From the NCBI RefSeq assembly GCF_017355935.1, contig NZ_JAFIQT010000008.1:1-64000 (forward strand): DNA of 64,000 nt, given 5' to 3'. The notes under the pieces are model-generated. The model saw only the letters and a program-made list of their open reading frames with translations. It did not search any database and had not been told where the DNA came from. This DNA comes from Telluribacter humicola (GTDB taxonomy: Bacteria > Bacteroidota > Bacteroidia > Cytophagales > Spirosomataceae). Made by a program: the position numbers and the translations under genes. Below are positions 52,289 to 60,725 of this stretch, one piece after another (position 1 is the stretch's first letter; the number at the start of each line of letters is the position of its first letter).

Positions 52289-54550
52289 GTGGAAGCTATT
52301 GTGATTGATCTCGAGCAGGAGCGTAAAGAGATACTTAAAAGATATCGTAAGCTGTTACGTACAGCTAAGCCATTTCTTAAAGACAACGATGCTAAGCTAA
52401 TAAAGAAAGCCTATAATACCTCCGTTGAAGCCCACAAGGAAATGCGTAGGCGTTCGGGGGAGCCTTATATATACCATCCGCTGGCCGTAGCGCAGATAGT
52501 AGTGGAGGAAATTGGCCTGGGTACCACCGGAATCGTATCGGCTCTGCTACATGACGTGGTAGAGGATACCGATATGACCATTGATGATATCGAGCGGTTA
52601 TTTGGAAAGAAAGTAGGGCAGATCATCGATGGATTGACTAAGATTTCCGGGAAGTTTGAGTACGGTTCTTCACAGCAGGCCGAAAACTTCCGGAAAATGC
52701 TGCTCACCCTGTCGGATGATGTACGGGTAATACTTATCAAGCTGGCTGACCGCCTGCACAACATGCGCACGCTGGACAGTATGCCGCGTGACAAGCAGCT
52801 GAAGATAGCCTCAGAAACTATATTTATATATGCTCCCCTGGCGCACCGCCTGGGGTTGTATGCCATCAAGTCCGAACTTGAGGACTTGTACCTTAAGTAC
52901 GCCGAACCGGATGCCTACCGGGCCGTAGCCCGCAAGCTACGCGAGACCAAGAGTACCCGTGACCGCTTTATTGCCCGTTTTACTGAGCCGATAGAGCATG
53001 ACCTGAATGAGGCCGGATTTAAATACGTGATCAAAGGGCGCCCTAAGTCCATCTATTCCATCTGGAACAAGATGCGCAAGCAGAATAAGCCTTTTGAAGA
53101 AATCTACGACCTGTTCGCAATCCGTATCATTCTGGATTCTCCCTCTGAGTTTGAACGCGAAAAAGCACTTTGCTGGCAGGCGTACTCGATAGTTACAGAC
53201 CACTACAAGCCCAACCCGGACCGCCTCAAGGACTGGATCAGTACCCCCCGGGCCAACGGATACCAGTCACTGCATTCGACCGTTATGAGCAAGACGGGCC
53301 AGTGGGTGGAGGTACAGGTAAGGACGGTGCGAATGGACGAAATTGCCGAAAAAGGATACGCTGCCCACTGGAAGTACAAGGGGAACAACACCAGCGTACG
53401 CGGCAATATTGAGATGTGGATTAACCAGGTCCGCGAAACACTCGAAAACGGACTGGGCGATAAAACAGCAGCCATTGAGTTCCTGGACGAGTTTCGCAGC
53501 AACCTGTTTACGGAGGAGGTATTTGTATTTACACCCAAGGGAGAGCTGAAAGTACTTCAGCGGGGCGCTACCGCCCTGGACTTTGCCTTTGATATTCACT
53601 CCGAGGTGGGTGCACGCTGTATGGCTGCGAAGGTAGGAGGTACATTAGTACCTATCAGCTATGTCCTGAGTAACGGCGATCAGGTAGAGATCATCACCTC
53701 CAATAAACAGAAACCCAACGAGGACTGGCTCCGGATCGTAGTCACCTCCAAGGCGAGGGGCCGTATCAAGGAGTACCTTAAGGAGGAGAGTCGCCGTTAC
53801 GAAACAGACGGGCGGCAGATGGCGGAGAAAAAGCTGAAGACCCTTGGTATAGAAGTAAACCATGAGGTGATCAACCAGCTTCGGGCTTTCTTTGAGTGTA
53901 AAACGCCAATGGATTTCTTCTACCGGATCGGAAAGGGGTATATCCATCTGGATGAACTCAAGAAGTTCAAGAAATATAAAGAGGCCAAAGACCGTAAGAC
54001 CAAGATCAGTACCGATGAGATCACGGACGGAAAGACCTTTACCAAGATACTTAAGAATATCCATGGTGACCAGGCCGACAGTGATACACTGCTGATCGGG
54101 GAGGATATGGATAAGATTGACTATAAGCTGGCGGCCTGTTGTAACCCTATTGCCGGGGATGATGTATTCGGCTTTGTGACTATCAACGAAGGGATCAAGA
54201 TTCACCGTACTACCTGCCCTAACGCCGTGGAACTGATGTCAAAGCATGGGAACCGTGTTATAAAGGCTAAATGGAAGTCGCAGAAGGAGGAGGCTTTTCT
54301 GGCGGGGCTGCGTATTACCGGTACCGACCGGATGGGACTGGTGAACGACGTAACCCGGATTATTTCTAATGAACTACATATAAATATGCGGGGCATCACC
54401 ATCGATACTAAAGATGGTGTATTTGAAGGAGATATCCGACTGTACGTGCAGGATACCAAGCACCTGGATATGCTCATTAACAAGCTGGACCGGGTAGATG
54501 GTGTTTTTAAGGTACAGCGCTTTGACGCCAACCTCAACGTCGTACCCTGA
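52289..54550 (+). CDS. Bifunctional (p)ppGpp synthetase/hydrolase (RelA/SpoT)
   Basis: Makes and breaks the stringent-response alarmone. 753 residues from GTG at 52289. Hydrolase domain intact with H63 (YIYHPL) and H88-D89 (LLHDVVEDT); synthetase domain with RLKDWISTPRANGYQSLHSTV and an active-site Glu in VEVQVRT; TGS domain (about 400-460); conserved-cysteine segment (AACCNPIAGD); ACT domain at the C-terminus (about 675-750). Because both catalytic halves are complete it is of the Rsh/SpoT type and may be the only long alarmone enzyme of the genome, as in many Bacteroidota. Followed by the Fur-family gene and purA. Confidence 0.95.
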   Translation: MEAIVIDLEQERKEILKRYRKLLRTAKPFLKDNDAKLIKKAYNTSVEAHKEMRRRSGEPYIYHPLAVAQIVVEEIGLGTTGIVSALLHDVVEDTDMTIDDIERLFGKKVGQIIDGLTKISGKFEYGSSQQAENFRKMLLTLSDDVRVILIKLADRLHNMRTLDSMPRDKQLKIASETIFIYAPLAHRLGLYAIKSELEDLYLKYAEPDAYRAVARKLRETKSTRDRFIARFTEPIEHDLNEAGFKYVIKGRPKSIYSIWNKMRKQNKPFEEIYDLFAIRIILDSPSEFEREKALCWQAYSIVTDHYKPNPDRLKDWISTPRANGYQSLHSTVMSKTGQWVEVQVRTVRMDEIAEKGYAAHWKYKGNNTSVRGNIEMWINQVRETLENGLGDKTAAIEFLDEFRSNLFTEEVFVFTPKGELKVLQRGATALDFAFDIHSEVGARCMAAKVGGTLVPISYVLSNGDQVEIITSNKQKPNEDWLRIVVTSKARGRIKEYLKEESRRYETDGRQMAEKKLKTLGIEVNHEVINQLRAFFECKTPMDFFYRIGKGYIHLDELKKFKKYKEAKDRKTKISTDEITDGKTFTKILKNIHGDQADSDTLLIGEDMDKIDYKLAACCNPIAGDDVFGFVTINEGIKIHRTTCPNAVELMSKHGNRVIKAKWKSQKEEAFLAGLRITGTDRMGLVNDVTRIISNELHINMRGITIDTKDGVFEGDIRLYVQDTKHLDMLINKLDRVDGVFKVQRFDANLNVVP

Positions 54551-54587
54551 TAATGAACCGCCAATATGCAAAAGACGTTATGGATTA

Positions 54588-54613
54588 TTAGACTTTCTGT
54601 GATTTAAGTCTAA
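54588..54613. promoter_or_regulatory. Inverted repeat upstream of the Fur-family gene
   Basis: TTAGACTT and AAGTCTAA form a perfect 8-bp inverted repeat around a 10-bp centre, 34 bp before the start codon. It could be an operator of the regulator itself or a weak hairpin; it has no T-run. Confidence 0.35.
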
Positions 54614-54646
54614 AAACCACGTAATTTGCACCTGATTTTTGAAGCT

Positions 54647-55153
54647 ATGCCACAAGCACGTAAAGCCAATCTGGATGCCGCCAAAAAAATATTGACGGCA
54701 CACCTTGAAAATAAGGGGCTCCGAAAGACTCCGGAGCGCTTCGCGATACTGGAAGAAATCTATACCCGCGAAGACCACTTCGATGTGGATGAGCTGTATA
54801 TCAGCATGAAGAATAAAAAGTATCGTGTAAGCCGCGCTACTGTATATAATACGCTGGATGTACTGGTGGACTGTGATCTGGTAACCAAGCATCAGTTTGG
54901 TAGAAATCTCGCGCAGTACGAAAAATCCTATGGATTCAAGCAGCATGACCATCTGATATGTACCGAATGCCATAAGGTAATGGAGTTCTGTGATCCGCGT
55001 ATCCAGTCTATTCAGAACATGGTAGGGGAGATGCTGCACTTCAACGTTGTACATCACTCCCTTATATTTTATGGAAGCTGTACCCGCTCCAATTGCGAAA
55101 ACAAGAAGGATATTCCCGAAGAAGAAGCAATGGGACAGGAAACAGAAGACTAA
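54647..55153 (+). CDS. Fur-family transcriptional regulator
   Basis: Metal- or peroxide-responsive repressor. 168 residues from the ATG at 54647; the TTG at 54626 is a less likely start. N-terminal winged helix (GLRKTPERFAILEEIYTREDHFDVDELYI, SRATVYNTLDVL), then the dimer/metal domain with HDHLICTECHKV (one CxxC) and a second CxxC-like pair C-T-R-S-N-C near the end, forming a structural zinc site. Regulatory metal-binding His residues (HDHLIC, HHS) are present. Whether it is Fur, Zur or PerR is not clear. The tail EEEAMGQETED is acidic. Confidence 0.93.
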   Translation: MPQARKANLDAAKKILTAHLENKGLRKTPERFAILEEIYTREDHFDVDELYISMKNKKYRVSRATVYNTLDVLVDCDLVTKHQFGRNLAQYEKSYGFKQHDHLICTECHKVMEFCDPRIQSIQNMVGEMLHFNVVHHSLIFYGSCTRSNCENKKDIPEEEAMGQETED

Positions 55154-55294
55154 GTCGCTTATACACTCATCAACACTATTCTATACTGATTCTCCAACAT
55201 AACTTATATCTATGCGACGCAGATAAGCACCGGTAAAGTGTGCCCTGGAGCCGCATGCTCCTGTCCGCGTCCTGTACTTAAAACTTGATAGTGA

Positions 55295-56590
55295 ATGAAA
55301 GTTGACGTATTACTTGGTCTTCAATGGGGAGACGAGGGAAAAGGTAAAATAGTAGATGTACTGGCTCCCCAGTACCAGGTGGTGGCCCGTTTTCAGGGAG
55401 GACCCAACGCCGGCCATACCTTGGAATTTGATGGTTTTAAGCATGTACTGCACCAGATTCCCTCGGGTATTTTCCGTACTGATATTCAAAATATTATAGG
55501 TAATGGAGTTGTATTGGACCCTATTATATTCCGTAAGGAAATCGAAGGATTAGCGAAGTTCAACCTGGAACTGAAGAAGAATCTGCAGGTGTCCAAAAAA
55601 GCATCGCTGATATTACCTACGCACCGCCTGCTCGATGCTGCCTACGAAAGTGCTAAGGGAGAATCCAAGATCGGTTCTACCCTGAAAGGAATCGGACCTA
55701 CCTATTCAGATAAGGTTTCCCGTCAGGGACTACGGGTAGGTGATATTCTTTCGGCTCGTTTTCAGGAGAAGTACCAGAAGCTGGTGGATGCCCACAAGGT
55801 AATCCTCGACTTCCATAAGTTTGATTATAGCGAACTACTGCCACAGGCTGAAGCTGACTTCTTCGCGGCGGTTGAGTTCATGAAGGAGTTTTCGCTGGTA
55901 GAGAGTGAATACGTAGTAAACGAGGCCCTGGCAAAAGGTAAGAATGTACTGGCCGAGGGAGCTCAGGGATCACTATTGGATATTGATTTTGGTTCATATC
56001 CTTTCGTAACCAGCTCTAACACCATGACCGCCGGTGCCTGTACGGGACTGGGTGTATCACCTCGTCAGATCGGAGAGGTATACGGTATATTCAAGGCCTA
56101 CTGTACCCGCGTCGGAAGCGGACCTTTCCCAACGGAGCTACTCGAGGAGACAGGGGAGCGTATGCGTCAGGAAGGCCGTGAGTTTGGCTCTACCACCGGT
56201 CGTCCGCGCCGTTGTGGATGGCTGGATCTGCCCGCGCTTAAGTACGCTATCATGATCAATGGTGTTACCCAGCTGGTCATGATGAAGGTAGATGTACTTA
56301 ATATCTTTGATACTATACGGGTATGTACACAGTACCGCCTGTCTGATGGAACTGTTACGGAGCAGCTACCCTACGACCTGTGTGACGCGGATGTTGAACC
56401 TATCTACCGTGACTTTGCAGGCTGGCAGCAGTCCCTGGAGAATATCCATAGCTTTGATGAGCTCCCAGCCGCACTCGCAGCCTATGTGGAGTTCCTGGAA
56501 AACGAACTGCAGCTTCCTATACGCTTTATATCTACCGGCCCTGACCGGGAGGCACTTATTCATCGCGAAGCGGCCAAACTGGTAGGCTAA
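55295..56590 (+). CDS. purA: Adenylosuccinate synthetase
   Basis: Joins IMP and aspartate with GTP to begin AMP synthesis. 431 residues; the P-loop-like GLQWGDEGKGKIVD (about 8-21) with catalytic D13, H41 in NAGHT, and the STTGRPRRCGWLDLPALKYA block of the IMP/Asp site near 292-310. Length is normal. It lies downstream of the (p)ppGpp enzyme and the Fur-family gene; PurA is inhibited by (p)ppGpp in other bacteria, so the order may be meaningful. Terminator at 56602-56638. Confidence 0.97.
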   Translation: MKVDVLLGLQWGDEGKGKIVDVLAPQYQVVARFQGGPNAGHTLEFDGFKHVLHQIPSGIFRTDIQNIIGNGVVLDPIIFRKEIEGLAKFNLELKKNLQVSKKASLILPTHRLLDAAYESAKGESKIGSTLKGIGPTYSDKVSRQGLRVGDILSARFQEKYQKLVDAHKVILDFHKFDYSELLPQAEADFFAAVEFMKEFSLVESEYVVNEALAKGKNVLAEGAQGSLLDIDFGSYPFVTSSNTMTAGACTGLGVSPRQIGEVYGIFKAYCTRVGSGPFPTELLEETGERMRQEGREFGSTTGRPRRCGWLDLPALKYAIMINGVTQLVMMKVDVLNIFDTIRVCTQYRLSDGTVTEQLPYDLCDADVEPIYRDFAGWQQSLENIHSFDELPAALAAYVEFLENELQLPIRFISTGPDREALIHREAAKLVG

Positions 56591-56601
56591 CCGATATCTT
56601 C

Positions 56602-56638
56602 TACTCTGGGTTTATGCAAAAAGTATAAACCCAGAGTA
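56602..56638 (+). terminator. purA terminator
   Basis: A perfect 14-bp stem (56602-56615 against 56625-56638) with a 9-nt loop, followed by CTTATTTTC. Confidence 0.75.
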
Positions 56639-56700
56639 CTTATTTTCAGTTTATGTTCACAGGGCCTCCACGGGTTTCATACCCAAGCTAATGCACTGGT

Positions 56701-57909
56701 ATGGCTGAACGCAGCAGCATGAAACTACTGATATTTGATACCATACTGAATGGACATCATTCTGACTATATTTCCTGTCTGATTGATTACTGGTATAGCA
56801 ATCAGCTCCCCGGACAGCTCTACGTCGTAACTCCCAAAGGACTTTCTAATTCTCTTCCCGCCGACTATTCGGCTTCTTCCCGACTTACTTTTATTGAGAT
56901 TCCTGATCAGGAGCTGCACCAGGCACAGCATGCCTCAAGGCTGAACCGTGCCTTTGCAGAGTGGAACCTGTATGTCAAGTATGCCGAGCAGATTCGCCCT
57001 ACTCACGCTATGCTCATGTACTTTGATCTCTTCCAACTGGGTGTGTGGCTAGGTAAGAAGTCCCCCTGTCCGGTATCAGGTATTTATTTTCGCCCCAGCT
57101 TTCATTATGGTATGACCGCTTCGCTGAAAGAAAAAGTGGTGGTACTACGGAAGAAGTGGCTGCTCAAAGGGGTACTTACTAGTAAAGAGCTTAAGAATTT
57201 ATTCTGCCTGGATAAATCCTCCGTCCCGGTTATACAGCAGATGGCGCCGAAGGTAAAGGTACTGCCACTTAGTGATCCGGTCAGGAGGTACGAGGTATCA
57301 GCGGGTGAGGTATCCGCTCTAAGACAATCATTGGGAGTGGAAGACAACCGCAAAGTCTTCCTGTTATTTGGATATCTGGATGATCGGAAAGGGATAGAGC
57401 CGGTACTGGATGCTATTGGTCAGCTTTCTGAAGAGGAAAGTGCTAGACTTACCCTGATTCTGGCAGGACCTATTACGAAAGAGTACCGGTCAATAATAGA
57501 TGCCCATATTGCATCTTTCAGGACCAATGCACAGATAATCTGTCACTACAAAGAAATTAAAGGCGCTCCGATACAGGCTCTGTTTGAAATGTCGGATTTT
57601 GTGCTGACGCTCTACCAGAAGCACGTAGGCATGAGCTCTATCGTCATTAGAGCCGCCCTGTCCGAAAAGCCGCTTATCTCTTCTGACTTTGGCTACATGG
57701 GCTCTCTCGTAAAAGAAGAAAATCTGGGGGTGGCGGTCAACTCAGAGTCAGCAGAAACAATCAGTAATGCCTTCCGTCAGGCCCTCAATGGTACTATTAC
57801 TGGCTCCCGGACAGCTATGCGAAATCTGGCCGAGCAGAATACCTCACACACCTTTGCTCAGCAGATCATCGAAGCCATCGCTGAGAACACGGCTACGGCT
57901 GCGCACTAA
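56701..57909 (+). CDS. Glycosyltransferase (GT-B/GT4-like)
   Basis: 402 residues; a second ATG at 56719 gives MKLLIFDTILNGHHSDYISC, the usual start of this group, and may be the true one. The C-terminal domain carries the GT4-type LLFGYLDDRKGIEPVLDAI and a nucleotide-site loop with DFVLTLYQKHVGMSSIVIRAALSEKPLISSDFGYMG (about 300-335), where an EX7E-like motif is modified. No donor or acceptor can be named. It is not in a polysaccharide cluster; purA is upstream and a molybdoenzyme downstream. Confidence 0.82.
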   Translation: MAERSSMKLLIFDTILNGHHSDYISCLIDYWYSNQLPGQLYVVTPKGLSNSLPADYSASSRLTFIEIPDQELHQAQHASRLNRAFAEWNLYVKYAEQIRPTHAMLMYFDLFQLGVWLGKKSPCPVSGIYFRPSFHYGMTASLKEKVVVLRKKWLLKGVLTSKELKNLFCLDKSSVPVIQQMAPKVKVLPLSDPVRRYEVSAGEVSALRQSLGVEDNRKVFLLFGYLDDRKGIEPVLDAIGQLSEEESARLTLILAGPITKEYRSIIDAHIASFRTNAQIICHYKEIKGAPIQALFEMSDFVLTLYQKHVGMSSIVIRAALSEKPLISSDFGYMGSLVKEENLGVAVNSESAETISNAFRQALNGTITGSRTAMRNLAEQNTSHTFAQQIIEAIAENTATAAH

Positions 57910-58004
57910 ATAGGTCTTTACTGGATTGCATCTTCAGCAGGAAGAACCAACCTTTGGGTATCGTTTTGGTAGCTATATACGTTTAACTATTAGGCAATAT
58001 TTCC

Positions 58005-58012
58005 TAACTTTG
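58005..58012 (+). promoter_or_regulatory. -7 element, molybdoenzyme operon
   Basis: TAACTTTG, exact TAnnTTTG, 29 bp before the GTG start at 58042; it supports that start. Confidence 0.6.
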
Positions 58013-58041
58013 AGTAGTGACCATCTAAATCCTTCCTTACA

Positions 58042-59280
58042 GTGTCTTTTAATTCGTACTTCAATCGTCGTGGATTTCTAAAGAAAAGTACCCTGACTGC
58101 TATGACTGCTGCCTTAGGTACAGAGATTGCGTTTGCCGATAAGCTTCCCAACGGCTATGTGCCGCTGGTATTTGATGAAAAGGATGCTCTGAAAGGCAAG
58201 CATAAGGACCTGATTGTACTGAGCGACCGGCCCTGGAACGTAGAAACCCCGGTACATCTGCTGGATGATAAAGTGACCCCTGTTGAGAAGATGTTTATCC
58301 GGAACAATGGTCTGGTACCTGAAAGCGTGGATGTAGCAAAATGGACCTTAACCATAGATGGGGAATCAGCAAAGAAAGCTAAAAGCTATACGCTGGATGA
58401 GCTGAAGAAGAAGTTTAAACAATATACTTACCAGCTTACCCTTGAGTGTGGTGGCAACGGACGGTCGGGCTATACCCCTGTCGCTTCGGGCAACCAGTGG
58501 GGCGATGGCGCGGTACACTGTGCCGAGTGGACCGGCGTACGCCTGAAAGATATACTGGCGGATGTAGGCGTGAAGGATGATGCCGTGTACATCGGGTACT
58601 ATGGAAAAGACCTGCACCCCAGCCGCGACCCTAATAAGTCGGCTATTTCAAGAGGAGTACCTATTAAGAAAGCCCTGGAAGACGAAACCCTCATTGCCTG
58701 GGCAGTTAATGGTCAGCCCATTCCAGAATTCCATGGATACCCGTTGCGCCTGGTAATTGGTGGATGGCCGGCGTCAGTATCAGGCAAGTGGCTGCACCGG
58801 ATCGCTGTTCGTAACAAGGTACACGACGGAGCCAAAATGGATGGACACAGCTACCGGGTTCCGCGTCATCCTGTACAGCCGGGTGAGCAACTCGCCGAGA
58901 CGGATGAGAATTACAAAATCATAGAGTCAATGCCGGTGAAGTCGATGATTACGTTCCCAAAGTCGGGAGCTATGATACCGGAGGGGCAAAAACTATCTCT
59001 GCGCGGGCATACCTGGGCGGGGGACCGGCAGGTCAAGGCCATGCAGGTGTCTATTGATTACGGTGCTACCTGGCAGCCCTGCAAGCTGGCGGCTCCGGTT
59101 AATAGGCTAGCCTGGCAGCATTGGTCAGCTGACGTGCAGTTTCCGGGAAAAGGCTACTACGAAGTATGGGCTCGCGCCACGGATGATAAAGACGTAACAC
59201 AGCCCATGGTGATACCAGCCTGGAACCCCGGCGGGTACCTCAACAACGCCTGCCAGCGTATAGCAGTGAAGGTGGGGTGA
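58042..59280 (+). CDS. Sulfite-oxidase-family molybdopterin oxidoreductase
   Basis: Exported molybdenum enzyme. 412 residues from GTG. The Tat signal has N-R9-R10-G-F-L-K-K and a short hydrophobic run to about residue 32. The Mo-pterin domain has the ligand C136 in TLECGGNGR, with HPSRD and WPASVSGKW motifs for the cofactor, and a C-terminal Mo-co dimerisation domain (about 300-412). It resembles SorA/SoxC-type sulfite dehydrogenases. The cytochrome gene 35 bp downstream is the likely electron acceptor (SorB-like). The true substrate (sulfite or another oxyanion) needs assay; by sequence sulfite is the default. Confidence 0.9.
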   Translation: MSFNSYFNRRGFLKKSTLTAMTAALGTEIAFADKLPNGYVPLVFDEKDALKGKHKDLIVLSDRPWNVETPVHLLDDKVTPVEKMFIRNNGLVPESVDVAKWTLTIDGESAKKAKSYTLDELKKKFKQYTYQLTLECGGNGRSGYTPVASGNQWGDGAVHCAEWTGVRLKDILADVGVKDDAVYIGYYGKDLHPSRDPNKSAISRGVPIKKALEDETLIAWAVNGQPIPEFHGYPLRLVIGGWPASVSGKWLHRIAVRNKVHDGAKMDGHSYRVPRHPVQPGEQLAETDENYKIIESMPVKSMITFPKSGAMIPEGQKLSLRGHTWAGDRQVKAMQVSIDYGATWQPCKLAAPVNRLAWQHWSADVQFPGKGYYEVWARATDDKDVTQPMVIPAWNPGGYLNNACQRIAVKVG

Positions 59281-59315
59281 GGAGATAACAGGTAGATGCA
59301 TTAATCAGAGAAGCT

Positions 59316-59732
59316 ATGAAACAACGTGGGACTATTCTGCTGGGAATACTTACAATGACTTTATTCCTGCTGGGCGCTTTTCGCCAGCATATATATACAA
59401 GCCATTCTATCCCGGCCACTGAATTGGCAGTAGCGGGTGATACCTTAAAAAAAGATCCGGATACGGGACTGGTGGTAGACGAAAATCTGATGATGGTGAA
59501 GGCACAGTGTACCAGTTGCCATTCGCCCAAACTAATTAGCCAGAATCGCTTTACCCGTGATGGCTGGCGGCAGAAGATACGCTGGATGCAGGCTAATCAT
59601 AACCTGTGGGACTTGGGCGATACCGAGAAGGTAGTGCTGGACTACCTGGAAAAGTACTACGCTCCCACGCAAATCTACTCGCGCCGTGCTCCGCTGACTA
59701 ACATAGAGTGGTATCCGCTAAAACAGAAGTAA
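59316..59732 (+). CDS. c-type cytochrome partner of the molybdoenzyme
   Basis: 138 residues with a signal or anchor peptide (about 6-22) and one heme motif C65-T-S-C68-H69. The rest resembles SorB-type cytochrome subunits (DGWRQKIRWMQANHNLWDLG), with a nearby Met that may be the sixth ligand. It should take electrons from the molybdoenzyme in the periplasm. Its stop TAA overlaps by one base with the ATG of the next gene (TAATG), so that protein is translationally coupled to it. Confidence 0.9.
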   Translation: MKQRGTILLGILTMTLFLLGAFRQHIYTSHSIPATELAVAGDTLKKDPDTGLVVDENLMMVKAQCTSCHSPKLISQNRFTRDGWRQKIRWMQANHNLWDLGDTEKVVLDYLEKYYAPTQIYSRRAPLTNIEWYPLKQK

Positions 59733-60550
59733 TGAGTAACAACTCCGCGTTTTATAAAGCTTTATTCCAATACGATACGCTGTTCAGGGTAGAGGAGGAT
59801 CTTTCTATGCTGAAAGTACCTTCATTACCTGCTGAGCCTGAAAGAGATTTAACACCTGCTCCCCCAGTGGAAGCTATCAGTGTGGAAGCTCCCGGAGTGG
59901 AAACTCCCGGAGTGGAAACTCCCGGAGTGGAAACTCCCGGAGTGGAAACTCCCGGAGTGGAAGCTCCCGGAGTGGAAACTTCGCAAGTAGCTACTTCCCA
60001 AGCCGAAATGTCCGGAGTGGGAACTCCCAGAGTGGATGCTCCCCGAGTGGAAGTGCCTCAAGTTGTATCTCTTAATGTCGAGGCACCAGTTGAAGCCAAA
60101 GCACCTGCCATGGCACCTCCACAGCCCGTAGCTCCCCCTCCACCGGTGGTGACTGTACCAACTGTACCTTTTCCGGCGCTCAAGCACAAGGTACTTGTTC
60201 TCGTCGATGAGCCTAATCAGCCCGATATGCTGCCTTCGGAGTACATACTGCTATCCAATATCCTGAAAGCCGTAGGACATTCGATCGACGAGGCCGATAT
60301 CGTCAATCTTAGCTATATACCTTCGGCGGATGCCCGTAGCGTGTTTGCCGACAAGCTTACCAACCACTTCATTACGTTTGGGGTGCCGCTGATCAAGCTG
60401 CAGCTTGACCTGCTCCTGCCGCCTTACACCCCCAAACAGGTGGAAGGTATCTGGTTCCTGCTGGCTGATCCGCTAGCCGTCATTGATGCGGATAAAGCCC
60501 TGAAAAAACGTCTCTGGCTCGCCCTTCAGAAAATGTTTGCAGTGAGTTGA
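59732..60550 (+). CDS. Unrecognised protein with pentapeptide-repeat linker
   Basis: 272 residues, start ATG 59732 coupled by TAATG to the cytochrome gene. Residues 1-45 are a short charged N-terminus; about 46-150 are a linker rich in Val, Glu, Pro, Thr and Gly, built on pentapeptides of the V-E-T/A-P-G kind and ending in a Pro-rich run; about 150-272 are a compact alpha/beta domain (KVLVLVDEPNQPDMLPSEYI, WFLLADPLAVIDADKALKKR). The last domain loosely recalls DNA polymerase III psi (HolD)-like folds in its pattern; that is a guess. No signal peptide. Confidence 0.75.
   Translation: MSNNSAFYKALFQYDTLFRVEEDLSMLKVPSLPAEPERDLTPAPPVEAISVEAPGVETPGVETPGVETPGVETPGVEAPGVETSQVATSQAEMSGVGTPRVDAPRVEVPQVVSLNVEAPVEAKAPAMAPPQPVAPPPPVVTVPTVPFPALKHKVLVLVDEPNQPDMLPSEYILLSNILKAVGHSIDEADIVNLSYIPSADARSVFADKLTNHFITFGVPLIKLQLDLLLPPYTPKQVEGIWFLLADPLAVIDADKALKKRLWLALQKMFAVS
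59882..60061 (+). repeat. Twelve 15-bp in-frame repeats
   Basis: Twelve consecutive 15-bp units from 59882 with consensus GTGGAAACTCCCGGA; units 1-6 are identical except for one A/G change, and the rest diverge. Each encodes one pentapeptide V-E-T/A-P-G. Copy number may vary by slippage without changing the frame. Confidence 0.9.
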
Positions 60551-60725
60551 GGGGGAAGCAAATATTCACCAGCTATCACAATATTTTTGTTTCTTTAGAT
60601 GTTTTGGAAGATAATCGTGCAGTGATTGTTGGTCATGATCTATGCTTCTCTGGAAGCTATTAGTAATCAGGCTGATAAGCTCGGTTAGAGTAATCGTTTA
60701 GTCATACACAGTACTACTATATTAT

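Noticed and set aside
59849-60187. Minus-strand frame with FHSGS repeats
   Set aside because: A shadow of the in-frame 15-bp repeat array on the plus strand, which keeps all frames open because 15 is a multiple of 3.
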